Assembly (NCBI GenBank): GCA_946800325.1
Contig: OX326956.1
Span: 25,146,356 to 25,210,355, forward strand
Origin: Luzula sylvatica
Taxonomy: Eukaryota; Streptophyta; Magnoliopsida; Poales; Juncaceae
Direction of reading: 5' to 3'
DNA: 64,000 nucleotides
A program made the translations under genes and the position numbers. Numbering within the stretch: position 1 is the first letter of the stretch; each line of letters opens with the position of its first letter. The notes beneath the pieces were generated by a model that was not told the origin of the DNA, ran no database searches, and worked only from the letters and a program-made list of their open reading frames with translations. Of the stretch, positions 39,363 to 54,200 are shown one piece after another.

Positions 39363-42300
39363 GTGTTAGTCTTCAATTTTGGAATATTTTTTAGGAAAAC
39401 AAGAAAATTAAGTATTTTACTCGTTCTATATTGAAATCTTGGAATGTTTTTGAAAATATTTATAATTGATATTTTTAAAGGTGTGAGAATTCATTTTTTG
39501 TATTTTTGGAAATTTATTGAAAAAAATATAAATTCGTATGTGTTAGTCTTCAATTTCTAAGTTTTTTTTAGGGCAACGTAAAAATTAAATAATTTTCTCA
39601 TTCCAAACATAAATCTTGGAATTGCTTTAAAAAATATGATAATTCATATTTTTGAAGGTGTTCTTCACTTTTTGCAAAAAATAAATTGCAAAAAAAATAG
39701 AAATCCGCACGTGTTAGTCTTCCATTTTGGAGTTTTTTTTAAGGAAAACATGAAAATTAATTATTTTTTTAGTTTTAGACATATATTTTGGCATTTAAGA
39801 GAAAAATATGATAATTAATTTTTTTGAATGTGTTAGACTTCACTTTTGGTATTTTTCCAAATATTTCGAAAAAAGTAGGAATTCGCATGTGTTAGTCTTC
39901 AATTTTTGAGTTTTTATCGAAAAAAATGAAAATTAAATATTTTTCTCATTCTAGACAGATATCTTTGGAATTTTTTGAAAAATATGAAAATTGATATTTT
40001 TGAAGGTATTAGACTCCACTTTTTGTTTTTTTACAAAAACATTGAAAAAATAGAATTCGCATGTGTTAGTCTTCAATTTTGGAATATTTTTAAGGAAAAC
40101 ATGAAAATTAAGTATTTTACTCGATCTATATTGAAATCTTGGAATGTTTTTGAAAATATTTATAATCGATATTTTTAAAGGTGTTAGACTTCACTTTTTG
40201 TATTTTGGGAAATTTATTGAAAAAAATATAAATTCGTATGTGTTAGTCTTCAATTTCTGAGTTTTTTTTTGGGCAACGTAAAAATTAAATAATTTTCTCA
40301 TTCCAAACATAAATCTTGGAATTGCTTTAAAAAATATGATAATTGATATTTTTGAAGGTAGACTTCACTTTTTGCAAAATATAAATTGAAAAAAAAATAG
40401 AAATCCGCACGTGTTAGTCTTCCATTTTGGAGTATTTTTAAGGAAAACATTAAAATTAAGTATTTTTTTAGTTTTAGACATATATTTTGGCATTTATCCG
40501 AAAAATATGATAATTAATTTTTTTGAAGGTGTTAGACTTCACTTTTGGTATTTTTCCAAATATTTCGCAAAAAGTAGGAATTCGCATGTGTTAGTCTTCA
40601 ATTTTTGAGTTTTTATAGAAAAAAATGAAAATTAAATATTTTTCTCATTCTAGACAGATATCTTTGGAATTTTTTGAAAAATATGAAAATTGATATTTTT
40701 GAAGGTGATATGACTTCACTTTTAGTTTTTTTACAAAAACATTGAAAAAATAGAATTCCCATGTGTTAGTCTTCAATTTTGGAATATTTTTTCGGAACAC
40801 ATGAAAATAAAGTATTTTACTCGTTCCATATTGAAATCTTGGAATGTTTTAGAAAATATTGAAAATTGATATTTTTAAAGGTGTTAGACTTCACTTTTTG
40901 TATTTTCGGAAATTTATTGAAAAAAATATAAATTCGTATGTGTTTGTCTTCAATTTCTGAGTTTTTTTAAGACCACGTAAAAATTAAATACTTTTGTCAT
41001 TCCAAATATAAATCTTAGAATTGCTTTAAAAACTATGATATTTGATATTTTTGAAGGTGTTAGACTTCAATTTTTGCCAAAAATAAATTGAAAAAAAATA
41101 AAAATCCGCATGTGTTAGTCTTCCATTTTGGAGTTTTTTTAAGGAAAACATGAAAATTAAGTATTTTTTAGTTTTAGACATATATTTTGGCATTTAACAG
41201 AAAAATATGATAATTAATTTTTTTGAAGATGTTAGACTTCACTTTTGGTATTTTTCCAAATATTTTGAAAAAGTAGGAATTCGCATGTGTTAGTCTTCAA
41301 TTTTTGAGTTTTTATAGAAAAAATGAAAATTAAATATGTTTCTCATTCTAGACAGATATCTTTGGAATTTTTTGAAAAATATGAAAATTGATATTTTTGA
41401 AGGTATTAGACTTCACTTTTTGTTTTTTTACAAAAACATTGAAAAAATAGAATTCGCATGTGTTAGTCTTCAATTTTGGAATATTTATTAGGAAAACATG
41501 AAAATTAAGTATTTTACTCGTTCTATATTGAAATCTTGGAATGTTTATGAAAATATTTATAATTGATATTTTTAAAGGTGTTAGACTTCACTTTTTGTAT
41601 TTTTGGAAATTTATTGAAAAAAATATAAATTCGTATGTGTTAGTCTTCAATTTCTGAGTTTTTTTTAGGGCAACGTAAAAATTAAATAATTTTCTCATTC
41701 CAAACATAAATCTTGGAATTGCTTTAAAACATATGATAATTGCTATTTTTGAAGGTGTTAGACTTCACTTTTTGCAAAAAATAAATTGAATAAAAAATAG
41801 AAATCCCCACGTGTTAGTCTTCCTTTTTGGAGTTTTTTTAAGGAAAACAAGAAAATTAAGTATTTTTTTAGTTTTAGACATATATTTTGGCATTTAACAG
41901 AAAAATATGATAATTAATTTTTTTGAAGGTGTTAGACTTCACTTTTGGTATTTTTCAAAATATTTCGCAAAAAGTAGGAATTCACATGTGTTAGTCTTCA
42001 ATTTTTGAGTTTTTATAGAAAAAAATGAAAATTAGATATTTTTCTCATTCTAGACAGATATCTTTGGAATTTTTTGAAAAATGTGATAATTGATATTTTT
42101 GAAGGTATAAGACTTCACTTTTTGTTTTTTTTACAAAAACATTGAAAAAATAGAATTCGCATGTGTTAGTCTTCAATTTTGAAATATTTTTTCGGAAAAC
42201 ATGAAAATAAAGTATTTTACTCGTTCTATATTGAAATCTTGGAATGTTTTTGAAAATATTGATAATTGATATTTTTAAAGGTGTTAGATTTCACTTTTTC

Positions 42301-42690
42301 TATTTTTGGAAATTTATTGAAAAAAATATAAATTCGTATGTGTTAGTCTTCAATTTCTGAGTTTTTTTTAGGACAACGTAAAAATTAAATACTTTTCTCA
42401 TTCCAAACATAAATCTTGGAATTGCTATAAAAAATATTATAATTGATATTTTTGAAGGTGTGAGACGTCACTTTTTGCAAAAAAAAAATTGAAAAAAAAA
42501 TAGAAATCCGTATGTGTTAGTCTTCCATTTTGGAGTTTTTTTAAGGAAAACATGAAAATTAAGTATTTTTTTAGTTTTAGACATATATTTTGGCATTTGA
42601 CTGAAAAATATGATAATTAATTTTTTTGAAGATGTTAGACTTCACTTTTGGTATTTTTCCAAATATTTCGAAAAAAGTTGGAATTCGCAT
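39363..42690 (+). repeat. Higher-order unit, 3328 bp (19 monomers)
   Basis: Nearly identical by eye to the next unit, with shared rare variants such as TTTGAATGTGTTAG after class D (39824 and 43152) and CATTTAAGAGAAAAA. This indicates a recent tandem duplication. Confidence 0.85.
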
Positions 42691-45600
42691 GTGTTAGTCT
42701 TCAATTTTGGAATATTTTTTAGGAAAACAAGAAAATTAAGTATTTTACTCGTTCTATATTGAAATCTTGGAATGTTTTTGAAAATATTTATAATTGATAT
42801 TTTTAAAGGTGTGAGAATTCATTTTTTGTATTTTTGGAAATTTATTGAAAAAAATATAAATTCGTATGTGTTAGTCTTCAATTTCTAAGTTTTTTTTAGG
42901 GCAACGTAAAAATTAAATAATTTTCTCATTCCAAACATAAATCTTGGAATTGCTTTAAAAAATATGATAATTCATATTTTTGAAGGTGTTCTTCACTTTT
43001 TGCAAAAAATAAATTGCAAAAAAAATAGAAATCCGCACGTGTTAGTCTTCCATTTTGGAGTTTTTTTTAAGGAAAACATGAAAATTAATTATTTTTTTAG
43101 TTTTAGACATATATTTTGGCATTTAAGAGAAAAATATGATAATTAATTTTTTTGAATGTGTTAGACTTCACTTTTGGTATTTTTCCAAATATTTCGAAAA
43201 AAGTAGGAATTCGCATGTGTTAGTCTTCAATTTTTGAGTTTTTATCGAAAAAAATGAAAATTAAATATTTTTCTCATTCTAGACAGATATCTTTGGAATT
43301 TTTTGAAAAATATGAAAATTGATATTTTTGAAGGTATTAGACTCCACTTTTTGTTTTTTTACAAAAACATTGAAAAAATAGAATTCGCATGTGTTAGTCT
43401 TCAATTTTGGAATATTTTTAAGGAAAACATGAAAATTAAGTATTTTACTCGATCTATATTGAAATCTTGGAATGTTTTTGAAAATATTTATAATCGATAT
43501 TTTTAAAGGTGTTAGACTTCACTTTTTGTATTTTGGGAAATTTATTGAAAAAAATATAAATTCGTATGTGTTAGTCTTCAATTTCTGAGTTTTTTTTTGG
43601 GCAACGTAAAAATTAAATAATTTTCTCATTCCAAACATAAATCTTGGAATTGCTTTAAAAAATATGATAATTGATATTTTTGAAGGTAGACTTCACTTTT
43701 TGCAAAATATAAATTGAAAAAAAAATAGAAATCCGCACGTGTTAGTCTTCCATTTTGGAGTATTTTTAAGGAAAACATTAAAATTAAGTATTTTTTTAGT
43801 TTTAGACATATATTTTGGCATTTATCCGAAAAATATGATAATTAATTTTTTTGAAGGTGTTAGACTTCACTTTTGGTATTTTTCCAAATATTTCGCAAAA
43901 AGTAGGAATTCGCATGTGTTAGTCTTCAATTTTTGAGTTTTTATAGAAAAAAATGAAAATTAAATATTTTTCTCATTCTAGACAGATATCTTTGGAATTT
44001 TTTGAAAAATATGAAAATTGATATTTTTGAAGGTGATATGACTTCACTTTTAGTTTTTTTTACAAAAACATTGAAAAAATAGAATTCCCATGTGTTAGTC
44101 TTCAATTTTGGAATATTTTTTCGGAACACATGAAAATAAAGTATTTTACTCGTTCCATATTGAAATCTTGGAATGTTTTAGAAAATATTGAAAATTGATA
44201 TTTTTAAAGGTGTTAGACTTCACTTTTTGTATTTTCGGAAATTTATTGAAAAAAATATAAATTCGTATGTGTTTGTCTTCAATTTCTGAGTTTTTTTAAG
44301 ACCACGTAAAAATTAAATACTTTTGTCATTCCAAATATAAATCTTAGAATTGCTTTAAAAACTATGATATTTGATATTTTTGAAGGTGTTAGACTTCAAT
44401 TTTTGCCAAAAATAAATTGAAAAAAAATAAAAATCCGCATGTGTTAGTCTTCCATTTTGGAGTTTTTTTAAGGAAAACATGAAAATTAAGTATTTTTTAG
44501 TTTTAGACATATATTTTGGCATTTAACAGAAAAATATGATAATTAATTTTTTTGAAGATGTTAGACTTCACTTTTGGTATTTTTCCAAATATTTTGAAAA
44601 AGTAGGAATTCGCATGTGTTAGTCTTCAATTTTTGAGTTTTTATAGAAAAAATGAAAATTAAATATGTTTCTCATTCTAGACAGATATCTTTGGAATTTT
44701 TTGAAAAATATGAAAATTGATATTTTTGAAGGTATTAGACTTCACTTTTTGTTTTTTTACAAAAACATTGAAAAAATAGAATTCGCATGTGTTAGTCTTC
44801 AATTTTGGAATATTTATTAGGAAAACATGAAAATTAAGTATTTTACTCGTTCTATATTGAAATCTTGGAATGTTTATGAAAATATTTATAATTGATATTT
44901 TTAAAGGTGTTAGACTTCACTTTTTGTATTTTTGGAAATTTATTGAAAAAAATATAAATTCGTATGTGTTAGTCTTCAATTTCTGAGTTTTTTTTTAGGG
45001 CAACGTAAAAATTAAATAATTTTCTCATTCCAAACATAAATCTTGGAATTGCTTTAAAACATATGATAATTGCTATTTTTGAAGGTGTTAGACTTCACTT
45101 TTTGCAAAAAATAAATTGAATAAAAAATAGAAATCCCCACGTGTTAGTCTTCCTTTTTGGAGTTTTTTTAAGGAAAACAAGAAAATTAAGTATTTTTTTA
45201 GTTTTAGACATATATTTTGGCATTTAACAGAAAAATATGATAATTAATTTTTTTGAAGGTGTTAGACTTCACTTTTGGTATTTTTCAAAATATTTCGCAA
45301 AAAGTAGGAATTCACATGTGTTAGTCTTCAATTTTTGAGTTTTTATAGAAAAAAATGAAAATTAGATATTTTTCTCATTCTAGACAGATATCTTTGGAAT
45401 TTTTTGAAAAATGTGATAATTGATATTTTTGAAGGTATAAGACTTCACTTTTTGTTTTTTTTACAAAAACATTGAAAAAATAGAATTCGCATGTGTTAGT
45501 CTTCAATTTTGAAATATTTTTTCGGAAAACATGAAAATAAAGTATTTTACTCGTTCTATATTGAAATCTTGGAATGTTTTTGAAAATATTGATAATTGAT

Positions 45601-46020
45601 ATTTTTAAAGGTGTTAGACTTCACTTTTTCTATTTTTGGAAATTTATTGAAAAAAATATAAATTCGTATGTGTTAGTCTTCAATTTCTGAGTTTTTTTTA
45701 GGACAACGTAAAAATTAAATACTTTTCTCATTCCAAACATAAATCTTGGAATTGCTATAAAAAATATTATAATTGATATTTTTGAAGGTGTGAGACGTCA
45801 CTTTTTGCAAAAAAAAAATTGAAAAAAAAATAGAAATCCGTATGTGTTAGTCTTCCATTTTGGAGTTTTTTTAAGGAAAACATGAAAATTAAGTATTTTT
45901 TTAGTTTTAGACATATATTTTGGCATTTGACTGAAAAATATGATAATTAATTTTTTTGAAGATGTTAGACTTCACTTTTGGTATTTTTCCAAATATTTCG
46001 AAAAAAGTTGGAATTCGCAT
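42691..46020 (+). repeat. Higher-order unit, 3330 bp (19 monomers)
   Basis: Head-to-tail near copy of the preceding unit. The two extra bases come from run-length changes in T tracts (near 44047 and 44990). Confidence 0.85.
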
Positions 46021-48651
46021 GTGTTAGTCTTCAATTTTGGAATATTTTTTAGGAAAACAAGAAAATTAAGTATTTTACTCGTTCTATATTGAAATCTTGG
46101 AATGTTTTTGAAAATATTTATAATTGATATTTTTAAAGGTGTGAGACTTCATTTTTTGTATTTTTGGAAATTTATTGAAAAAAATATAAATTCGTATGTG
46201 TTAGTCTTCAATTTCTATGTTTTTTTTAGGGCAACGTAAAAATTAAATAATTTTCTCATTCCAAACATAAATCTTGGAATTGCTTTTAAAAATATGATAA
46301 TTCATATTTTTGAAGGTGTTCTTCACTTTTTGCATAAAATAAATTGCAAAAAAAATAGAAATCCGCACGTGTTAGTCTTCCATTTTGGAGTTTTTTTTAA
46401 GGAAAACATGAAAATTAATTATTTTTTTAGTTTTAGACATATATTTTGGCATTTAACAGAAAAATATGATAATTAATTTTTTTGAAGGTGTTAGACTTCA
46501 CTTTTGGTATTTTTCCAAATATTTCGAAAAAAGTAGGAATTCGCATGTGTTAGTCTTCAATTTTTGAGTTTTTATCGAAAAAAATGAAAATTAAATATTT
46601 TTCTCATTCTAGACAGATATCTTTGGAATTTTTTGAAAAATATGAAAATTGATATTTTTGAAGGTATTAGACTCCACTTTTTGTTTTTTTACAAAAACAT
46701 TGAAAAAATAGAATTCGCATGTGTTAGTCTTCAATTTTGGAATATTTGTAAGGAAAACATGAAAATTAAGTATTTTACTCGATCTATATTGAAATCTTGG
46801 AATGTTTTTGAAAATATTTATAATCGATATTTTTAAAGGTGTTAGACTTCACTTTTTGTATTTTGGGAAATTTATTGAAAAAAATATAAATTCGTATGTG
46901 TTAGTCTTCAATTTCTGAGTTTTTTTTTGGGCAACGTAAAAATTAAATAATTTTCTCATTCCAAACATAAATCTTGGAATTGCTTTAAAAAATATGATAA
47001 TTGATATTTTTGAAGGTAGACTTCACTTTTTGCAAAAAATAAATTGAAAAAAAAATAGAAATCCGCACGTGTTAGTCTTCCATTTTGGAGTATTTTTAAG
47101 GAAAACATTAAAATTAAGTATTTTTTTAGTTTTAGACATATATTTTGGCATTTATCCGAAAAATATGATAATTAATTTTTTTGAAGGTGTTAGACTTCAC
47201 TTTTGGTATTTTTCCAAATATTTCGCAAAAAGTAGGAATTCGCATGTGTTAGTCTTCAATTTTTGAGTTTTTATAGAAAAAAATGAAAATTAAATATGTT
47301 TCTCATTCTAGTCAGATATCTTTGGAAATTTTTGAAAAATATGAAAATTGATATTTTTGAAGGTGATATGACTTCACTTTTTGTTTTTTTACAAAAACAT
47401 TGAAAAAATAGAATTCCCATGTGTTAGTCTTCAATTTTGGAATATTTTTTCGGAACACATGAAAATAAAGTATTTTACTCGTTCTATATTGAAATCTTGG
47501 AATGTTTTTGAAAATATTTATAATTGATATTTTTAAAGGTGTTAGACTTCACTTTTTATATTTTTGGAAATTTATTGAAAAAAATATAAATTCTTATGTG
47601 TTAGTCTTCAATTTCTGAGTTTTTTTTAGGGCAACGTAAAAATTAAATACTTTTCTCATTCCAAACATAAATCTTGGAATTGCTTTAAAAAATATGATAA
47701 TTGATATTTTTGAAGGTGTTAGACTTCACTTTTTGCAAAACATCAATTGAAAAAAAAATAGAAATCCGCACGTGTTAGTCTTCCATTTTGGAGTATTTTT
47801 AAGGAAAACATGAAAATGAAGTATTTTTTTAGTTTTAGACATATATTTTGGCATTTAACAGAAAAATATGATAATTAATTTTTTTGAAGGTGTTAGACTT
47901 CACTTTTGGTATTTTTCCAAATATTTCGCAAAAAGTAGGAATTCGCATGTGTTAGTCTTCAATTTTTGAGTTTTTATAGAAAAAAATGAAAATTAGATAT
48001 TTTTCTCATTCTAGACAGATATCTTTGGAATTTTTTTGAAAAATGTGATAATTGATATTTTTGAAGGTATAAGACTTCACTTTTTGTTTTTTTTACAAAA
48101 ACATTGAAAAAATAGAATTCGCATGTGTTAGTCCTCAATTTTGAAATATTTTTTCGGAAAACATGAAAATAAAGTATTTTACTCGTTCTATATTGAAATC
48201 TTGGAATGTTTTTGAAAATATTGATAATTGATATTTTTAAAGGTGTTAGACTTCACTTTTTCTATTTTTGGAAATTTATTGGAAAAATATAAATTCGTAT
48301 GTGTTAGTCTTCAATTTCTGAGTTTTTTTTAGGACAACGTAAAAATTAAATACTTTTCTCATTCCAAACATAAATCTTGGAATTGCTTTAAAAAATATTA
48401 TAATTGATATTTTTGAAGGTGTGAGACGTCACTCTTTGCAAAAAAAAAATTGAAAAAAAAATAGAAATCCGTATGTGTTAGTCTTCCATTTTGGAGTTTT
48501 TTTAAGGAAAACATGAAAATTAAGTATTTTTTTAGTTTTAGACATATATTTTGGCATTTGACTGAAAAATATGATAATTAATTTTTTTGAAGATGTTAGA
48601 CTTCACTTTTGGTATTTTTCCAAATATTTCGAAAAAAGTTGGAATTCGCAT
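46021..48651 (+). repeat. Higher-order unit, 2631 bp (15 monomers)
   Basis: Same opening markers as the 19-monomer units but one tetramer shorter. It shares the variants GGAATATTTGTAAGG and TCTAGTCAGATATC with the following unit. Confidence 0.85.
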
Positions 48652-51281
48652 GTGTTAGTCTTCAATTTTGGAATATTTTTTAGGAAAACAAGAAAATTAA
48701 GTATTTTACTCGTTCTATATTGAAATCTTGGAATGTTTTTGAAAATATTTATAATTGATATTTTTAAAGGTGTGAGACTTCATTTTTTGTATTTTTGGAA
48801 ATTTATTGAAAAAAATATAAATTCGTATGTGTTAGTCTTCAATTTCTAAGTTTTTTTTAGGGCAACGTAAAAATTAAATAATTTTCTCATTCCAAACATA
48901 AATCTTGGAATTGCTTTAAAAAATATGATAATTCATATTTTTGAAGGTGTTCTTCGCTTTTTGCAAAAAATAAATTGCAAAAAAAATAGAAATCCGCACG
49001 TGTTAGTCTTCCATTTTGGAGTTTTTTTTAAGGAAAACATGAAAATTAATTATTTTTTTAGTTTTAGACATATATTTTGGCATTTAACAGAAAAATATGA
49101 TAATTAATTTTTTTGAAGGTGTTAGACTTCACTTTTGGTATTTTTCCAAATATTTCGAAAAAAGTAGGAATTCGCATGTGTTAGTCTTCAATTTTTGAGT
49201 TTTTATCGAAAAAAATGAAAATTAAATATTTTTCTCATTCTAGACAGATATCTTTGGAATTTTTTGAAAAATATGAAAATTGATATTTTTGAAAGTATTA
49301 GACTCCACTTTTTGTTTTTTTACAAAAACATTGAAAAAATAGAATTCGCATGTGTTAGTCTTCAATTTTGGAATATTTGTAAGGAAAACATGAAAATTAA
49401 GTATTTTACTCGATCTATATTGAAATCTTGGAATGTTTTTGAAAATATTTATAATCTATATTTTTAAAGGTGTTAGACTTGACTTTTTGTATTTTGGGAA
49501 ATTTATTGAAAAAAATATAAATTCGTATGTGTTAGTCTTCAATTTCTGAGTTTTTTTTTGGGCAACGTAAAAATTAAATAATTTTCTCATTCCAAACATA
49601 AATCTTGGAATTGCTTTAAAAAATATGATAATTGATATTTTTGAAGGTAGACTTCACTTTTTGCAAAAAATAAATTGAAAAAAAAATAGAAATCCGCACG
49701 TGTTAGTCTTCCATTTTGGAGTATTTTTAAGGAAAACATTAAAATTAAGTATTTTTTTAGTTTTAGACATATATTTTGGCATTTATCCGAAAAATATGAT
49801 AATTAATTTTTTTGAAGGTGTTAGACTTCACTTTTGGTATTTTTACAAATATTTCGCAAAAAGTAGGAATTCGCATGTGTTAGTCTTCAATTTTTGAGTT
49901 TTTATAGAAAAAAATGAAAATTAAATATTTTTCACATTCTAGTCAGATATCTTTGGAAATTTTTGAAAAATATGAAAATTGATATTTTTGAAGGTGATAT
50001 GACTTCACTTTTTGTTTTTTTACAAAAACATTGAAAAAATAGAATTCCCATGTGTTAGTCTTCAATTTTGGAATATTTTTTCGGAACACATGAAAATAAA
50101 GTATTTTACTCGTTCTATATTGAAATCTTGGAATGTTTTTGAAAATATTTATAATTGATATTTTTAAAGGTGTTAGACTTCACTTTTTATATTTTTGGAA
50201 ATTTATTGAAAAAAATATAAATTCTTATGTGTTAGTCTTCAATTTCTGAGTTTTTTTTAGGGCAACGTAAAAATTAAATACTTTTCTCATTCCAAACATA
50301 AATCTTGGAATTGCTTTAAAAAATATGATAATTGATATTTTTGAAGGTGTTAGACTTCACTTTTTGCAAAACATCAATTGAAAAAAAAATAGAAATCCGC
50401 ACGTGTTAGTCTTCCATTTTGGAGTATTTTTAAGGAAAACATGAAAATGAAGTATTTTTTTAGTTTTAGACATATATTTTGGCATTTAACAGAAAAATAT
50501 GATAATTAATTTTTTTGAAGGTGTTAGACTTCACTTTTGGTATTTTTCCAAATATTTCGCAAAAAGTAGGAATTCGCATGTGTTAGTCTTCAATTTTTGA
50601 GTTTTTATAGAAAAAAATGAAAATTAGATATTTTTCTCATTCTAGACAGATATCTTTGGAATTTTTTGAAAAATGTGATAATTGATATTTTTGAAGGTAT
50701 AAGACTTCACTTTTTGTTTTTTTTACAAAAACATTGAAAAAATAGAATTCGCATGTGTTAGTCTTCAATTTTGAAATATTTTTTCGGAAAACATGAAAAT
50801 AAAGTATTTTACTCGTTCTATATTGAAATCTTGGAATGTTTTTGAAAATATTGATAATTGATATTTTTAAAGGTGTTAGACTTCACTTTTTCTATTTTTG
50901 GAAATTTATTTGAAAAATATAAATTCGTATGTGTTAGTCTTCAATTTCTGAGTTTTTTTTAGGACAACGTAAAAATTAAATACTTTTCTCATTCCAAACA
51001 TAAATCTTGGAATTGCTTTAAAAAATATTATAATTGATATTTTTGAAGGTGTGAGACGTCACTCTTTGCAAAAAAAAAATTGAAAAAAAAATAGAAATCC
51101 GTACGTGTTAGTCTTCCATTTTGGAGTTTTTTTAAGGAAAACATGAAAATTAAGTATTTTTTTAGTTTTAGACATATATTTTGGCATTTGACTGAAAAAT
51201 ATGATAATTAATTTTTTTGAAGATGTTAGACTTCACTTTTGGTATTTTTCCAAATATTTCGAAAAAAGTTGGAATTCGCAT
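48652..51281 (+). repeat. Higher-order unit, 2630 bp (15 monomers)
   Basis: Near copy of the preceding unit with a few private changes, for example GGTGTTCTTCGC near 48946 and ATAATCTATATTT near 49450. Both pass on into the next unit (51577 and 52081). Confidence 0.85.
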
Positions 51282-54200
51282 GTGTTAGTCTTCAATTTTG
51301 GAATATTTTTTAGGAAAACAAGAAAATTAAGTATTTTACTCGTTCTATATTGAAATCTTGGAATGTTTTTGAAAATATTTATAATTGATATTTTTAAAGG
51401 TGTGAGACTTCATTTTTTGTATTTTTGGAAATTTATTGAAAAAAATATAAATTCGTATGTGTTAGTCTTCAATTTCTAAGTTTTTTTTAGGGCAACGTAA
51501 AAATTAAATAATTTTCTCATTCCAAACATAAATCTTGGAATTGCTTTAAAAAATATGATAATTCATATTTTTGAAGGTGTTCTTCGCTTTTTGCAAAAAA
51601 TAAATTGCAAAAAAAATAGAAATCCGCACGTGTTAGTCTTCCATTTTGGAGTTTTTTTTAAGGAAAACATGAAAATTAATTATTTTTTTAGTTTTAGACA
51701 TATATTTTGGCATTTAACAGAAAAATATGATAATTAATTTTTTTGAAGGTGTTAGACTTCACTTTTGGTATTTTTCCAAATATTTCGAAAAAAGTAGGAA
51801 TTCGCATGTGTTAGTCTTCAATTTTTGAGTTTTTATCGAAAAAAATGAAAATTAAATATTTTTCTCATTCTAGACAGATATCTTTGGAATTTTTTGAAAA
51901 ATATGAAAATTGATATTTTTGAAAGTATTAGACTCCACTTTTTGTTTTTTTACAAAAACATTGAAAAAATAGAATTCGCATGTGTTAGTCTTCAATTTTG
52001 AAATATTTTTTCGGAAAACATGAAAATAAAGTATTTTACTCGATCTATATTGAAATCTTGGAATGTTTTTGAAAATATTTATAATCTATATTTTTAAAGG
52101 TGTTAGACTTCACTTTTTGTATTTTGGGAAATTTATTGAAAAAAATATAAATTCGTATGTGTTAGTCTTCAATTTCTGAGTTTTTTTTTGGGCAACGTAA
52201 AAATTAAATAATTTTCTCATTCCAAACATAAATCTTGGAATTGCTTTAAAAAATATGATAATTGATATTTTTGAAGGTAGACTTCACTTTTTGCAAAAAA
52301 TAAATTGAAAAAAAAATAGAAATCCGCACGTGTTAGTCTTCCATTTTGGAGTATTTTTAAGGAAAACATTAAAATTAAGTATTTTTTTAGTTTTAGACAT
52401 ATATTTTGGCATTTATCCGAAAAATATGATAATTAATTTTTTTGAAGGTGTTAGACTTCACTTTTGGTATTTTTCCAAATATTTCGCAAAAAGTAGGAAT
52501 TCGCATGTGTTAGTCTTCAATTTTTGAGTTTTTATAGAAAAAAATGAAAATTAAATATTTTTCACATTCTAGACAGATATCTTTGGAATTTTTTGAAAAA
52601 TATGAAAATTGATATTTTTGAAGGTGATATGACTTCACTTTTAGTTTTTTTACAAAAACATTGAAAAAATAGAATTCCCATGTGTTAGTCTTCAATTTTG
52701 GAATATTTTTTCGGAACACATGAAAATAAAGTATTTTACTCGTTCTATATTGAAATCTTGGAATGTTTTAGAAAATATAGAAAATTGATATTTTTAAAGG
52801 TGTTAGACTTCACTTTTTGTATTTTCGGAAATTTATTGAAAATAATATAAATTCGTATGTGTTTGTCTTCAATTTCTGATTTTTTTTAAGACCACGTAAA
52901 AATTAAATACTTTTGTCATTCCAAACATAAATCTTAGAATTGCTTTAAAAACTATGATATTTGATATTTTTGAAGGTGTTAGACTTCAATTTTTGCCAAA
53001 AAAAAATTGAAAAAAAATAAAAATCCGCATGTGTTAGTCTTCCATTTTGGAGTTTTTTTAAGGAAAACATGAAAATTAAGTATTTTTTAGTTTTAGACAT
53101 ATATTTTGGCATTTAACAGAAAAATATGATAATTAATTTTTTTGAAGATGTTAGACTTCACTTTTGGTATTTTTCCAAATATTTTGAAAAAGTAGGAATT
53201 CGCATGTGTTAGTCTTCAATTTTTGAGTTTTTATAGAAAAAATGAAAATTAAATATGTTTCTCATTCTAGACAGATATCTTTGGAATTTTTTGAAAAATA
53301 TGAAAATTGATATTTTTGAAGGTATTAGACTTCACTTTTTGTTTTTTTACAAAGACATTGAAAAAATAGAATTCGCATGTGTTAGTCTTCAATTTTGGAA
53401 TATTTATTAGGAAAACATGAAAATTAAGTATTTTACTCGTTCTATATTGAAATCTTGGAATGTTTATGAAAATATTTATAATTGATATTTTTAAAGGTGT
53501 TAGACTTCACTTTTTGTATTTTGGGAAATTTATTGAAAAAAATATAAATTCGTATGTGTTAGTCTTCAATTTCTGAGTTTTTTTTAGGGCAACGTAAAAA
53601 TTAAATAATTTTCTCATTCCAAACATAAATCTTGGAATTGCTTTAAAACATATGATAATTGATATTTTTGAAGGTGTTAGACTTCACTTTTTGCAAAAAA
53701 TAAATTGAATAAAAAATAGAAATCCCCACGTGTTAGTCTTCCATTTTGGAGTTTTTTTAAGGAAAACAAGAAAATTAAGTATTTTTTTTGTTTTAGACAT
53801 ATATTTTGGCATTTAACAGAAAAATATGATAATTAATTTTTTTGAAGGTGTTAGACTTGACTTTTGATATTTTTCCAAATATTTCGCAAAAAGTAGGAAT
53901 TCACATGTGTTAGTCTTCAATTTTTGAGTTTTTATAGAAAAAAATGAAAATTAAATATTTTTCTCATTCTGGACAGATATCTTTGGAATTTTTTGAAAAA
54001 TATGATAATTGATATTTTTGAAGGTGACTTCACTTTTTGTTTTTTTACAAAAACATTGAAAAAATAGAATTCCCATGTGTTAGTCTTCAATTTTGGAATA
54101 TTTTTTCGGAACACATGAAAATAAAGTATTTTGCTCGTTCTATATTGAAATCTTGGAATGTTTTTGAAAATATTTATAATTGATATTTTTAAAGGTGTTA